A DNA stretch of 64,000 nucleotides from JBBROS01 sp965213855 (GTDB taxonomy: Bacteria; Pseudomonadota; Alphaproteobacteria; Acetobacterales; Acetobacteraceae). Below are positions 1 through 8,582 of this stretch, one piece after another. Every line of letters starts with the position of its first letter. Position 1 is the first letter of the stretch. The stretch is from positions 124,001 through 188,000 of the forward strand of contig CBDCAA010000008.1 of the NCBI GenBank assembly GCA_965213855.1, given 5' to 3'. The notes under the pieces were generated by a model that saw only the letters and a program-made list of their open reading frames with translations, ran no database searches and had not been told where the DNA came from. A program made the position numbers and the translations under genes.

Positions 1-96
1 GGGCCGCCGCGTCCGCCGCGGCTACCGTTGCCGGAGCGGGACTGGGCGGCGCTAAGGGCGGTGCTGCATGGGCTGGACCTGACCGGCCCAGCCTAG
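1..96 (+). CDS. C-terminal end of a DapA-family (dihydrodipicolinate synthase-like) lyase/aldolase, partial
   Basis: Only the last 31 codons are in the window, read in frame from base 1 to a TAG at 94-96. The tail RPPRLPLPERDWAALRAVL has the usual shape of the C-terminus of DapA/N-acetylneuraminate lyase-family TIM barrels, where an R-P-P-x-x-P-L segment precedes a final amphipathic helix. Members catalyse Schiff-base aldol cleavage or dehydration of keto acids. The enolase-superfamily gene next door, convergent with only 2 bases between the stops, is a common companion of such enzymes in sugar-acid catabolism. The family call rests on a very short stretch and could be wrong. Confidence 0.5.
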   Translation, partial: GPPRPPRLPLPERDWAALRAVLHGLDLTGPA

Positions 97-98
97 CG

Positions 99-1313
99 TC
101 AGGCCTCGGAGCGCCGGACGGTGAGGTCCGGCCGGTCGAACACGGCGGGCAGCAGCTCGGTGCCGAGGCCGGGGCCGTCCATCGGCAGGACGTGGCCATC
201 GACGATCGTGGGCAGGACGGTGACGAGTTCCTTGTACCAGCCCGTGTAGAAGGCGCGGACGCTTTCCTGGATGAGGGTGTTGGGCTGGCTGAACGAGGCG
301 TGGACGCCGGCGACGAAGCCGACCGGCCCGACGCAGTCGTGAGGCGCGAAGGGACGATGGTAGGTATCAGCCAGGGCTGCGATCTTGCGGCCTTCGGTGA
401 GGCCGCCGGTCCAGCAGAGGTCCGCCATGACCACGCCGATCGCGTCGCGGTCGAGCATGTCCTTGTAGGGGAAGCGGCTGCCGAGGGTCTCGCTCGCGCA
501 GATCCAGACATCGGTCGAGCGGGCCAGCTCGGCGAGCGCCCGGGGTGAATTCATGCGGATGGGGTCTTCGTACCAGGTCGGGGCATAGGGCTCGAGGATG
601 CGCGCGAGCTTCTTGGCCATCGGCAGGTTCCACAGGCAGTGGAACTCGACCATGATCTCCATCCGGTCACCGACCGCGCGGCGGATGCTTTCGAACGGGG
701 CGAGGGCGGCGTTCAGTTCTGCGGGCGAGATGGCCATGCCGTCATTGGCGATGGCGGCCGGGTCGAACGGCCAGATCTTCATGGCGGTGATGCCGGACTC
801 GAGCAGGCTTTCGGCAACGCGGCCGGCGTCGGTCATGAAGCCGTGGAGGTCTTCGTAGGGGCCGGCGGCGGTGTCGAAGTTCCAGGTCGAGACGGGTTTG
901 ATGTCGTTCGAGCGGACGTAACCGTAGCCGGCGCAGGTGTTGTAGATGCGCTGGCGCGGGCGGCAGAGGCCGCCGAGCATCTGGTGCACGGGTTGGCCGC
1001 AGACCTTGCCGAACACGTCCCACAGCGCGATGTCGATTGCCGAGGCGGCGCGGTATTCGACGCCGGTGCTGGACTGCGCCATGGGCAGGTTCAGCATCTC
1101 ACGGTGCAGCGCCTCGATGTGGAGCGGATCCTTGCCGAGGAGCCGGCGGGCGAGCGTGTCGTGGATGTGGGCCTCGACGGCGCCGGCGCCGTAGAACGTC
1201 TCCCCGAGGCCGACGGGCCCGGCGTTGGTGTGGATGCGGACCCAGAGAACGTTAGCGAACTCGGCCGTGCGCAGGGTTTCGATGGCGGCGATCTTCACCG
1301 GCGCGTCCTCCAT
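99..1313 (-). CDS. Mandelate racemase/muconate lactonizing enzyme-family protein (enolase superfamily)
   Basis: A protein of about 404 residues with the two-domain enolase-superfamily layout: an N-terminal capping domain, then a (beta/alpha)7-beta barrel. Three acidic metal ligands can be recognised in VEFH (about residue 222), YEDP (about 248) and ASET (about 272), followed by APHD and a late IQES. The second-strand motif reads AMKIWPFD, so the usual second Lys of the KxK base motif is replaced. This looks like the sugar-acid dehydratase branch rather than racemases with a KxK motif. The start is placed at the ATG at 1313 (MEDAPVKI) because the upstream extension is Arg/Cys/His-rich and unlike the family. 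It likely dehydrates a sugar acid; the substrate is unknown. Confidence 0.85.
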   Translation of the reverse strand: MEDAPVKIAAIETLRTAEFANVLWVRIHTNAGPVGLGETFYGAGAVEAHIHDTLARRLLGKDPLHIEALHREMLNLPMAQSSTGVEYRAASAIDIALWDVFGKVCGQPVHQMLGGLCRPRQRIYNTCAGYGYVRSNDIKPVSTWNFDTAAGPYEDLHGFMTDAGRVAESLLESGITAMKIWPFDPAAIANDGMAISPAELNAALAPFESIRRAVGDRMEIMVEFHCLWNLPMAKKLARILEPYAPTWYEDPIRMNSPRALAELARSTDVWICASETLGSRFPYKDMLDRDAIGVVMADLCWTGGLTEGRKIAALADTYHRPFAPHDCVGPVGFVAGVHASFSQPNTLIQESVRAFYTGWYKELVTVLPTIVDGHVLPMDGPGLGTELLPAVFDRPDLTVRRSEA

Positions 1314-1540
1314 GGTGTGGCCTCGATGGCCGCAACCCAATCTACACGGCATCGGTCGCGCCGCTCTACGGGATCAAGGCCGTGGGCAGGACCGACTATC
1401 GAGATCTCGGCGCAACTTGCGAACCTTCAGGGAGAAGCAGTTTCGGGGTGAGACGAGCCGTGCGTCGCTCTGGGGTGATCGGGTTCTCAGGCGGCCGGTT
1501 TCCGCCCATGATCGGCGCGTGACCATCGAAGGACGCCGTA

Positions 1541-3163
1541 ATGCCGACGCTTGCCGCTGTGCCGAAGGGTGGCCTTCTCCCGATGTCGCGGCGGGTGATG
1601 AACCTGTCGCACTTCCTGCGGCAGTGTGCGCGGCGGCACGGCTCGGCGCCCGGCCTGGTGCATGGCGATGAGCGCTGGAGCTGGGCGCAGCTGGAGCGGC
1701 GGGTGGACGCGGCGGCGGCGGGGCTGGACGCGTTGGGGGTGGGGAAGGGGGACCGCGTGCTGGTGCAGTCGCGCAACTGCCACCAGATGGTCGAGGCGAT
1801 GTTCGCCTGCTTTCGGGTGGGCGCCGTGTATGTGCCGGCGAACTTCCGCCAGACGCCGGCCGAGGTGGCCGACCTGGCCCGGACCGCCGGCGCCTCGGCG
1901 CTGGTGTGCGGCGCGGAGTTCACCGGCCATGCCGAAGCGGTGCGGGACGCGGTGCCCGGGCTGGTCATGCTGGCGATCGGGGCGGCCGGGTTCGGCGAGC
2001 CGTGGGACGGGATGGTCGCCCGGCATGACGGGCAGGCACGGCCCGATGCGGCGGTCGAGCAAGACGACCCGGCCTGGTTCTTCTTCACCTCGGGCACCAC
2101 CGGGCGGCCAAAGGCGTCCGTGCTGACGCATGGGCAGCTGGCGTTCGTGGTGAACAACCACATCGCCGACCTGATGCCGGGGATCAGCCACCGGGACGCC
2201 TCGTTGGTGCTGGCACCGCTGTCGCATGGCGCCGGGGTGCATTTCCTGGTGCAGGTGGCGCGGGGCGTGACCAGCATCCTGCCCACGGGGGAGCGGCTCG
2301 ATCCGGAGGAGGCGTGGGCGCTCGTGGCGGCGTGGCGGGTGACGAACCTGTTCACGGTGCCGACGATCGTGAAAATGCTGGTCGAGCATCCGGCCGTGGA
2401 CCGGCACGACCACGGGTCCTTGCGGCACGTGATCTATGCCGGGGCGCCGATGTATCGGGAGGATCAGAAGGTGGCGCTGGCCAAGCTCGGACCGGTGCTG
2501 GTGCAGTATTTCGGGCTGGGCGAGGTGACGGGCGCCATCACCGTGTTTCCGCCCGAGCTGCACGAGGCCGAGGACGGGCCGCGGGCCCGTGCCGGGACGT
2601 GCGGGTATGAGCGGACGGGGATGCAGGTGTCGATCCAGGACGAGCAGGGCCGGGCGGTGGCGCCGCTCGAGACCGGAGAGATCTGCGTATGCGGGCCGGC
2701 GGTGTTCGCGGGCTACTACGACAATCCGGAGGCGAATGCGAAGGCGTTCCGCGACGGGTGGTTCCGCACGGGCGACCTGGGCCACCAGGACGCGGAGGGG
2801 TTCGTGTTCATCACCGGCCGCGCCTCGGACATGTACATCTCGGGCGGATCGAACGTGTATCCGCGGGAGATCGAGGAGAAGGTGCTGCGGCACCCGAGCG
2901 TGGCCGAGGTGGCGATCCTGGGCATGCCGGACCGGACGTGGGGCGAGGTGGGGATGGCGGTGTGCGTGCTGCGGCCGGGCGCCGACCTGACGGAGGCGGC
3001 GCTGCTGGCGTGGCTGGAGGGCCAGGTGACGCGATACAAGCTGCCGCGCCGGGTGGTGTTCTGGGAGGCGCTGCCGCGGTCGGCCTATGGCAAGGTGACG
3101 AAGAAGCTGATCCGCGCGGAGCTGGAGGCGCGGGCCGATGGCGGGGCGACGGCGTCGGCATGA
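1541..3163 (+). CDS. AMP-dependent acyl-CoA synthetase/ligase
   Basis: A 540-residue ANL-superfamily enzyme, normal length. It shows the phosphate loop FTSGTTGRPK near residue 183, the A5-like YFGLGEVTG near 325, the hinge region GWFRTGDLG and GRASDMYISGGSNVYP near 407-440, and the C-terminal catalytic lysine in GKVTKK near 518. It activates a carboxylic acid to the acyl-adenylate and then the CoA thioester; the acid is not predictable. A GAAGGA ribosome-binding site lies 7 bases before the ATG. Its TGA overlaps the ATG of the next gene (ATGA), so the two are translationally coupled. It is divergent from the enolase-family gene. Confidence 0.93.
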   Translation: MPTLAAVPKGGLLPMSRRVMNLSHFLRQCARRHGSAPGLVHGDERWSWAQLERRVDAAAAGLDALGVGKGDRVLVQSRNCHQMVEAMFACFRVGAVYVPANFRQTPAEVADLARTAGASALVCGAEFTGHAEAVRDAVPGLVMLAIGAAGFGEPWDGMVARHDGQARPDAAVEQDDPAWFFFTSGTTGRPKASVLTHGQLAFVVNNHIADLMPGISHRDASLVLAPLSHGAGVHFLVQVARGVTSILPTGERLDPEEAWALVAAWRVTNLFTVPTIVKMLVEHPAVDRHDHGSLRHVIYAGAPMYREDQKVALAKLGPVLVQYFGLGEVTGAITVFPPELHEAEDGPRARAGTCGYERTGMQVSIQDEQGRAVAPLETGEICVCGPAVFAGYYDNPEANAKAFRDGWFRTGDLGHQDAEGFVFITGRASDMYISGGSNVYPREIEEKVLRHPSVAEVAILGMPDRTWGEVGMAVCVLRPGADLTEAALLAWLEGQVTRYKLPRRVVFWEALPRSAYGKVTKKLIRAELEARADGGATASA

Positions 3164-4026
3164 CCGGCCGGATCGCCGCGCACCCGGGACCGCCGGCGAC
3201 GCAGCGCATCGTGGCCGTGCGGGCCGGGGCCGTCACGGTCGAGGCGAGTCTGCCGGCGGGTGGGCGATTGCTGGACGCGTTGGCGTGTTTGATCGACGCA
3301 CAGCGTCTTGAGTCGGCGGCGCTGACATTGACGGGCGGCGGCTTCGGGCCGTTCGGCTACGTCATTCCAGGGCTCTCGCCGGACGGGTCGCAGGTGGCGT
3401 TCTACAGCGGCACCTTCCGGCCGCCCGGGACCAGCCGGCTGGAGATCGCGACCGTGACCGTTGGCGTCCGCGACGGGGCGCCGTTCTTCCACTGCCACGC
3501 GCTCTGGACCGAGGCGGATGGGCGCGGCGGCTGCGGGCATGTGTTGCCGGACGAGACGGTGATCGCGGCGCCGATCGCGGTGCACGGGGCGGGGATCGTC
3601 GGCGCGCGGTTCGTGGTGACGCCGGATGCGGAGACCGGGTTCAGCCTGTTCATGCCCGTGGCCACGGGCACGGCGCCGCCGGCCGGTGCGCGGCCGGCGG
3701 TGGCGCTGCGGCTGGCGCCGAACCAGGACCTCATCGAGGCGCTGGAACAGGCGGGGCGCGAAGCGGGGTTCCGCCGCGCGGTGGTGCGGGGCGGGGTTGC
3801 GAGCATCAACCAGGCGCGTTTCCTCGATGCGCCGCCGATCGAGGGGTTCGCGACCGAGCTGCTGGTCCGCCATGGAGCGGTTCGCTGTGCCGCACACGCT
3901 TCGCCGCCGACCGAGATCGGAGCCGCGGTCGTCGACCTGAACGGCGCGATCGGCGCCGGCCGGCTCGTCCCAGGCGACAACCCCATCCTGATGACCTTCG
4001 AGGGTGTCCTCGAGGCGGAGGCTTGA
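3160..4026 (+). CDS. Tandem PPC/DUF296-domain protein
   Basis: 288 residues. The first half (about 10-165) resembles the PPC (plants and prokaryotes conserved, DUF296) fold: a segment RLLDALA, then LTGGGFGPFGY, and the signature FHCHALWTEADGRGGCGH followed by LPDETVIA. The second half (about 175-288) repeats the plan (DLIEALEQAG, VVRGGVASI, VDLNGAIGAGRLVPGDN) with fewer conserved residues and no His signature. In bacteria this domain occurs as a stand-alone trimer of unknown biochemical role; in plants it sits beside AT-hooks. It overlaps the acyl-CoA synthetase upstream by 4 bases and the nucleoside phosphorylase-like gene downstream by 4 bases, so it acts in the same operon. Its function is not known. 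Confidence 0.75.
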   Translation: MTGRIAAHPGPPATQRIVAVRAGAVTVEASLPAGGRLLDALACLIDAQRLESAALTLTGGGFGPFGYVIPGLSPDGSQVAFYSGTFRPPGTSRLEIATVTVGVRDGAPFFHCHALWTEADGRGGCGHVLPDETVIAAPIAVHGAGIVGARFVVTPDAETGFSLFMPVATGTAPPAGARPAVALRLAPNQDLIEALEQAGREAGFRRAVVRGGVASINQARFLDAPPIEGFATELLVRHGAVRCAAHASPPTEIGAAVVDLNGAIGAGRLVPGDNPILMTFEGVLEAEA

Positions 4027-4835
4027 CCGCGGACCCGCCGGGCCCGCCCATCGCCAGCATCCGCGACTGGGACGCGCCGTCGGTGTTCCAGCCCGAGAAC
4101 CTGCTGCGCGAGGCGCGTCGCCAAAGAGGCTTGCCCTCCGGCGCGCTGCCGCCGCTCGTGGTGCTCGACCCCGACGGCGACCTCGCCCGCTACGTCCGCC
4201 ACGCGCGCGGCGCGGCGCCGGTTCCGGCCTGGGCCTGCTATCACACCGAGCTGCTGGCCTGGCCCGCCGGGGACCGCAGCATCGGCGTCATCGCGCACAC
4301 GGTCGGCGCGCCGTTCGCCGTGCTGGTCGCCGAGCAGCTGTTCGCCTCCGGCGTCGAGCTGGTGATCAACCTGACGTCGGCGGGCCAGCTCGTCGATCTG
4401 GGTCCGCCGCCCTATTTCGTGCTGATCGACCGCGCCCTGCGCGACGAGGGTACGAGTTACCACTACCTGCCGTCCGCCGATTTCGCCGAAGCCGACGCGG
4501 CCCTGGTCGCGACGCTGATGCCGGCCCTGACCGCCGCGGCCGGGCGGCTGCTGTGCGGCGGAAGCTGGACCACCGACGCGCCGTATCGCGAGACCGAAGC
4601 GGCGCTGCAGCGCAATCGGGACCGTGGCCTGCTGCTGGTCGAGATGGAGGCGGCCGGGCTCTACGCTTATGCCGAGGCCCGCCACCGCCCGGTGCTGTGC
4701 ATCGCCCACGTGACGAACCGCATGGCGCAGGATGAAGGCGATTTCGAGAAGGGCGAGGCGGAAGGGGCGCCGGCGGCGCTACAGTTGATCGAGGCCGCGG
4801 CCGACGCCTGGGCGCGGCGACCTCCCCGACCCTGA
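4023..4835 (+). CDS. Nucleoside phosphorylase-like protein (uridine phosphorylase family)
   Basis: 270 residues with a PNP/UDP phosphorylase fold pattern: IGVIAHTVGAPFAVLVAEQLFASGVELVINLTSAGQL (central sheet, with the family's Gly-rich turn), and near residue 205 LLLVEMEAAGLYAYAE, which matches the conserved VxMExAAL substrate-binding segment. The family splits nucleosides with phosphate. The start is a TTG whose bases overlap the previous stop (TTGA), so expression is probably coupled to the PPC-domain gene. The combination with an acyl-CoA synthetase and a PPC protein is not a standard salvage operon, so the true substrate may not be a nucleoside. Confidence 0.8.
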   Translation: MTADPPGPPIASIRDWDAPSVFQPENLLREARRQRGLPSGALPPLVVLDPDGDLARYVRHARGAAPVPAWACYHTELLAWPAGDRSIGVIAHTVGAPFAVLVAEQLFASGVELVINLTSAGQLVDLGPPPYFVLIDRALRDEGTSYHYLPSADFAEADAALVATLMPALTAAAGRLLCGGSWTTDAPYRETEAALQRNRDRGLLLVEMEAAGLYAYAEARHRPVLCIAHVTNRMAQDEGDFEKGEAEGAPAALQLIEAAADAWARRPPRP

Positions 4836-4911
4836 TCGCTTCAATGCCGAAGGGCTTGTCCCGCGCGGCCGGCGCCGACATGATCGGCGGTGCCGCTCCG
4901 AGGGACCGAGC

Positions 4912-6186
4912 ATGAGCCTTGCCGTCGCGCGCCGCCCCGCTAGCCGGCTGCACACCGCCGTCGCCGCGAACGTCGGCGCCGTGCTCGAATGGTTCGACCT
5001 CGTCCTCTACGCCCTGTTCGCTGTCGTGCTCGGGCGGCAGTTCTTTCCGGCGACGGACCCGAACGTGTCGCTGCTGCTCTCGCTCGGCGCGTTCGCCATC
5101 TCGTGGCTGGTTCGGCCGCTCGGCGCCGTCGTGATCGGCGCCTACTCGGACCGGGCCGGGCGCAAGCCGGGCCTGGTGCTCTCGGCCGGGCTGATGATGC
5201 TGGGGACGGGGATGATCGCCGTCATGCCGCCCTATGCGAGCATCGGGCTTGCGGCGCCCTTGCTGGTGCTGGTGGCGCGCATGATCCAGGGGTTTTCGGC
5301 CGGCGGCGAGTTCGGCAGTGCCACCGCGCTGCTGGCCGAGCAGGATCCGGCGCGGCGGGGCTTCTACACGAGCCTGCAATGGGCGGCGTCCGGCTTTTCG
5401 GTGCTGCTGGCTTCGCTGGCCGCCTACGCCGTCAACGCGCTGCTGAGCCCGGAGCAGGTTGCGAGCTGGGGCTGGCGGGTGCCGTTCTTCGCCGGCCTGC
5501 TGATCGGGCCCGCGGCGCTGTACATCCGCAGCCACCTGGATGAGCCGGAGGAGTTCCTGCGCGCCGAGCGGGCCGCGTCACCGGTCGCCGAACTCGCGGC
5601 GGGGGACAAGGCCGGCGTCCTGCTCGGGGCCGGGCTGGTCGCGGCGGGCGCGTGCGGCAGTTTCCTGAACACCTACATGCCGACCTTCGCGTTCACGAAG
5701 CTCGGGCTGCCGCAATCCGAGGCGTTGCTCGGCACCATGGCCGCGGGGGTGGTGAACACGGTTCTGCCGCCGGTGTTCGCCGGCCTGTCGGACCGTGTCG
5801 GGCGCACGCGGGTGATGGCGACCGCCGGCTTGCTCGGGCTGGTCATGATCTATCCGCTGTTCCGTTGGCTGATCGCCTCGCCGACGATCGGCACGTTGGT
5901 GACGATCCAGGCGCTGATCGCGCTGGTGTTCTACTGCGGCTATTACGCGACGGTGCCGGCGGCGCTGGCGGACCTGTTCCCCGCGCGGCGCCGCACCTCG
6001 GGCGTGTCGATCGCCTATGTGCTGGCCCAGACCCTGTTCGGCGGCGTGACGCCGCTGGTGGCGGGCTGGATCGTCGCCACCACCGGCGACCCTACCAGCC
6101 CGGGCCTGTATCTTGCGGCGGTGATGCTGCTCAGCCTGGGCTGCCTTGCCGCCAGCGCCCGGCGGCTGGCTGGGCCGTCCCGGTAA
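4912..6186 (+). CDS. MFS transporter, metabolite:H+ symporter (MHS) family
   Basis: 424 residues with about 12 hydrophobic helices. The N-terminus has the MHS signature NVGAVLEWFDLVLYALF, and the loop between helices 2 and 3 reads GAYSDRAGRKPGLVLS, the MFS motif A with its conserved Asp and Arg. A second MFS half-motif, GLSDRVGRTRVM, lies near 295. MHS members import organic acids such as citrate, shikimate, proline or alpha-ketoglutarate with protons. It follows the phosphorylase-like gene by 76 bases on the same strand and may import the substrate handled by that operon. The exact substrate is not predictable. Confidence 0.88.
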   Translation: MSLAVARRPASRLHTAVAANVGAVLEWFDLVLYALFAVVLGRQFFPATDPNVSLLLSLGAFAISWLVRPLGAVVIGAYSDRAGRKPGLVLSAGLMMLGTGMIAVMPPYASIGLAAPLLVLVARMIQGFSAGGEFGSATALLAEQDPARRGFYTSLQWAASGFSVLLASLAAYAVNALLSPEQVASWGWRVPFFAGLLIGPAALYIRSHLDEPEEFLRAERAASPVAELAAGDKAGVLLGAGLVAAGACGSFLNTYMPTFAFTKLGLPQSEALLGTMAAGVVNTVLPPVFAGLSDRVGRTRVMATAGLLGLVMIYPLFRWLIASPTIGTLVTIQALIALVFYCGYYATVPAALADLFPARRRTSGVSIAYVLAQTLFGGVTPLVAGWIVATTGDPTSPGLYLAAVMLLSLGCLAASARRLAGPSR

Positions 6187-6194
6187 GCATGCCC

Positions 6195-6245
6195 GGTCAG
6201 AACGCGACCACGGTCAGAACGCGGCCACGGTCAGAACGCAATGGG
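6195..6245. repeat. Three head-to-tail copies of a 17-bp unit at a gene 3' end
   Basis: The unit ggtcagaacgcgaccac occurs at 6195-6211 and 6212-6228, with a third diverging copy at 6229-6245 that holds the last codons and stop of the minus-strand NTF2-like gene. Each copy carries the same Phe-stop (TTC TGA) on the minus strand, so the gene's 3' end appears to have been duplicated twice by slippage. The repeat fills the 44 bases between the convergent transporter and NTF2-like genes. Confidence 0.85.
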
Positions 6246-6629
6246 GCCGACCGAGCCGTACCACGCTCGCACTTTCGTGGGATCGGCCTCGTCCATAGTG
6301 AAGAAGTGCGTCATCACGGGCCGGAGCGCGGGCTTGCCGGGGTCGTCCGGCGTCATCGTGACGATGCCGCGGAACACCTTCAGTGACCCGCCGTCCCAGT
6401 ATTCGACCACGTCGTGCAGGGCGGTGAACCCGGTGTCGATGAAGGCGCGCAGGTTGTCGCGGATGGCCTCGCGCCCGTTCCATTGGGCGACGCCGAGGCG
6501 GCAGATCGCGTCCTCGGCGAAGCAGTCGAAGCCGGCGCCGAAGGTCTTGTCGTCGATCTCCTTCCAGAACGCGAGCAGCCAGTCGGGCGCCGGGCAGCGG
6601 GCGAACGTCCTGGTTTCGGTCTGTGTCAT
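6231..6629 (-). CDS. NTF2-like (SnoaL-type) nuclear transport factor 2 fold protein
   Basis: 132 residues, normal for a single NTF2-like domain. The pattern is an N-terminal helix (LLAFWKEIDDKTFGAGFDCFAEDAI), then RLGVAQWNGREAIRDNLRAFIDTGFTALHDVVEYWDGG, and a C-terminal beta-sheet with VMTHFFTMDEA and VRAWYG. This is typical of SnoaL/ketosteroid-isomerase-like small hydrophobic-pocket proteins. The start chosen is the ATG at 6629, because GAGGAA lies 8 bases upstream; an in-frame ATG at 6644 lacks a ribosome-binding site. It is downstream of the DJ-1/PfpI gene on the same strand (47 bases), so the two may be co-transcribed. Role unknown. Confidence 0.8.
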   Translation of the reverse strand: MTQTETRTFARCPAPDWLLAFWKEIDDKTFGAGFDCFAEDAICRLGVAQWNGREAIRDNLRAFIDTGFTALHDVVEYWDGGSLKVFRGIVTMTPDDPGKPALRPVMTHFFTMDEADPTKVRAWYGSVGPIAF

Positions 6630-6676
6630 TGCCGTGTTCCTCATCGGGTATCGTTGGATCGGTTGCGCTTGGACCG

Positions 6677-7387
6677 TCAGGCAGCGGCCGTCATGCCGAG
6701 CCGGGTGGCGATGCGGCGGGCCGTTGCCTCGCGCCGGGCCGTTAGCCCGGACACGGACCGCCGGGCCTGCGCGAGGATCGCGGGTGGCGCCGACTCTGGC
6801 GTGCCGGCGTCGAACGGCGGTTCCGGCGCATAGGCGATCTGCAGCTGGATCGCCTGTGCCGCTGCGTCGCCGCGCAGCATGGCCGTGAGGCGCAGCGCGC
6901 CGTCGATCCCGGCGGTGACCCCGGCCGCGAACACCCAGTTGCCATCGACGACAACCCGCGCATCGACCGGGGTGGCGCCGAACAGCGGCAGCAGGTGGAA
7001 CGACGCCCAATGCGTGGTGGCTCGCCGGCCCTGAAGCAGCCCGGCCGCGCCGCAGAGCAGGGCGCCGGTGCAGACGGAGAGGACCATGCGGGCCTCTGCC
7101 GCGCGCCCGGCGATCCAGGCGAGCACCTCCTGGTCGTCCATCAGCAGTTCCTGCCCGGGGCCACCCGGGACGAGCAGCACGTCGAGGCGGGGCGCGTCGG
7201 CCAGGACGGCGTCGGCCACGAGCTGGAGCCCGTGCACGTCGCGGACCGGCGCCGTTGCCTTGCCATAGACACGGCAGGTGGCGTTCGGGATGCGGGACAG
7301 CACCTCGAACGGGCCGGTGAGGTCGATCTGGTCGACGCCTTCGAACAGGAGGCAACCGATTTCGAGGTGGGTGTCGAGGGGGATCAT
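6677..7387 (-). CDS. DJ-1/PfpI family protein (isonitrile hydratase/GATase1-like)
   Basis: 236 residues of class I glutamine amidotransferase-like fold. The nucleophile elbow is VLSVCTGALLCGAAGL (Cys near residue 102), followed by ATTHWASFHLLPLFGATPVD and a VFAAGVTAGIDGAL segment, which together match the isonitrile hydratase/ThiJ subfamily. An acidic residue suited to contact the Cys lies in LFEGVDQIDLTGPFEVL near the N-terminus. The start at 7387 has GGAGG 7 bases upstream. It is divergent from a GlxA-type regulator whose own N-terminal domain is a paralogue, an arrangement in which the regulator often controls the enzyme gene. Confidence 0.87.
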   Translation of the reverse strand: MIPLDTHLEIGCLLFEGVDQIDLTGPFEVLSRIPNATCRVYGKATAPVRDVHGLQLVADAVLADAPRLDVLLVPGGPGQELLMDDQEVLAWIAGRAAEARMVLSVCTGALLCGAAGLLQGRRATTHWASFHLLPLFGATPVDARVVVDGNWVFAAGVTAGIDGALRLTAMLRGDAAAQAIQLQIAYAPEPPFDAGTPESAPPAILAQARRSVSGLTARREATARRIATRLGMTAAA

Positions 7388-7442
7388 GGGGCGCCTCCAG
7401 GGGGCAAGGGAGGGTGGACGGCGGACAGTAGACCGGCCATGA

Positions 7443-8459
7443 ATGGCGGACATGCCAATTAGCCCACCATCCTCGCCAACCGCACCACGGCCCGCCCCGG
7501 CCCGCCTGGTCGAGGTCGTCGCGTTCCCGGACGCGCAGCTGCTCGACGTCGCCGGTCCGCTGCAGGCCTTCGCGACGGCCAACGAGATCGCCGTGGCGGG
7601 CGGAGGGTCTGTGCCCTACGCGCTCCGCGTAGTGGCGAAGGGCCAGGTGGGCGTGCGCACCTCGGCCGGGCTCGGCTTGGCGACGGAGACGCTGCCGCCG
7701 GCCGGCGCGCCGGTCGACACGGTGATCGTTGCGGGAGGCCCGGGCGTGCAGGCGGCGGCGGCCGACCCGTTGCTCGTCGCGTGGCTGCGGCGGCGCGGGA
7801 CGGTGGCGCGGCGCACCGCTTCGGTGTGCACGGGCGCGTTCCTGCTTGCGGCCACCGGGCTGCTGGACGGGCGGCGCGCGGCCACGCACTGGTCGTTCTG
7901 TGCCGAGCTGGCCCGGCAATACCCGGCCTTGCGGGTCGAGCCGGACCCGATCTTCGTTCGCGACGGGCCGTTCTGGACATCGGCCGGGGTGACGGCGGGC
8001 ATCGACCTGGCGCTGGCCTTGATCGAGGCGGACCTTGGGCGGGACATGGCGCTCGCCGTCGCGCGGCGGTTGGTGATGTTCCTCAAGCGGCCGGGCGGGC
8101 AGGCGCAGTTCAGCGCCGCGCTGTCGTTGCAGACGGCCGAGGACCGGTTCGGCCCGTTGCACGCCTGGATCGGCGCCCACCTTGCGCAGGACCTGTCATT
8201 GCCGGTGCTTGCCGCCAAGGCGGGCATGAGCGAGCGGAGCTTCAGCCGGCGCTACCTGGAGGCGACGGGCGTGACCCCGGCGCGGGCGGTGGAGCGGCTG
8301 CGCGTGGAGGCGGCGCGACAAATGCTGTCGGAGTCCCGGCTTGCGGTGAAGCGCATCGCGCATGTGTGCGGGTTCGGCACGGAGGAGACGATGCGCCGCA
8401 GCTTCGTCCGCGCGCTTGCTGTGAGCCCGCAGGATTATCGCGAGCGATTCGCGGCGTGA
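7443..8459 (+). CDS. GlxA-family transcriptional regulator (DJ-1/PfpI domain + AraC-type HTH)
   Basis: 338 residues. Residues about 18-205 form a DJ-1/PfpI domain with RTASVCTGAFLLAATGLLDG (Cys of the elbow retained) and THWSFCAELARQYP. Residues about 230-335 form an AraC/XylS double helix-turn-helix: LSLPVLAAKAGMSERSFSRRY for the first HTH, and VKRIAHVCGFGTEETMRRSF with the usual AraC C-terminal spacing. GlxA regulators sense small metabolites through the amidase-like domain. The 55-base gap to the divergent DJ-1 gene should hold both promoters. ATG at 7443 is used; an ATG at 7452 is an alternative. Confidence 0.92.
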   Translation: MADMPISPPSSPTAPRPAPARLVEVVAFPDAQLLDVAGPLQAFATANEIAVAGGGSVPYALRVVAKGQVGVRTSAGLGLATETLPPAGAPVDTVIVAGGPGVQAAAADPLLVAWLRRRGTVARRTASVCTGAFLLAATGLLDGRRAATHWSFCAELARQYPALRVEPDPIFVRDGPFWTSAGVTAGIDLALALIEADLGRDMALAVARRLVMFLKRPGGQAQFSAALSLQTAEDRFGPLHAWIGAHLAQDLSLPVLAAKAGMSERSFSRRYLEATGVTPARAVERLRVEAARQMLSESRLAVKRIAHVCGFGTEETMRRSFVRALAVSPQDYRERFAA

Positions 8460-8582
8460 TCGACATTCTCGCCGTCGCATCTTGACGGCGTTTGCCTTAT
8501 GTTGCCGGCCGTCGTCCCGCCACTTATAAGTGGGAGGTGAACCCGGATTGCGGCGTTCTCTGCGACAAGGGACCCGAACGGA

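Noticed and set aside
1314..1540. Small genes in the gap between the enolase-family and acyl-CoA synthetase genes
   Set aside because: Open frames exist on both strands but have no ribosome-binding sites and no recognisable product; it is more likely a divergent promoter region.
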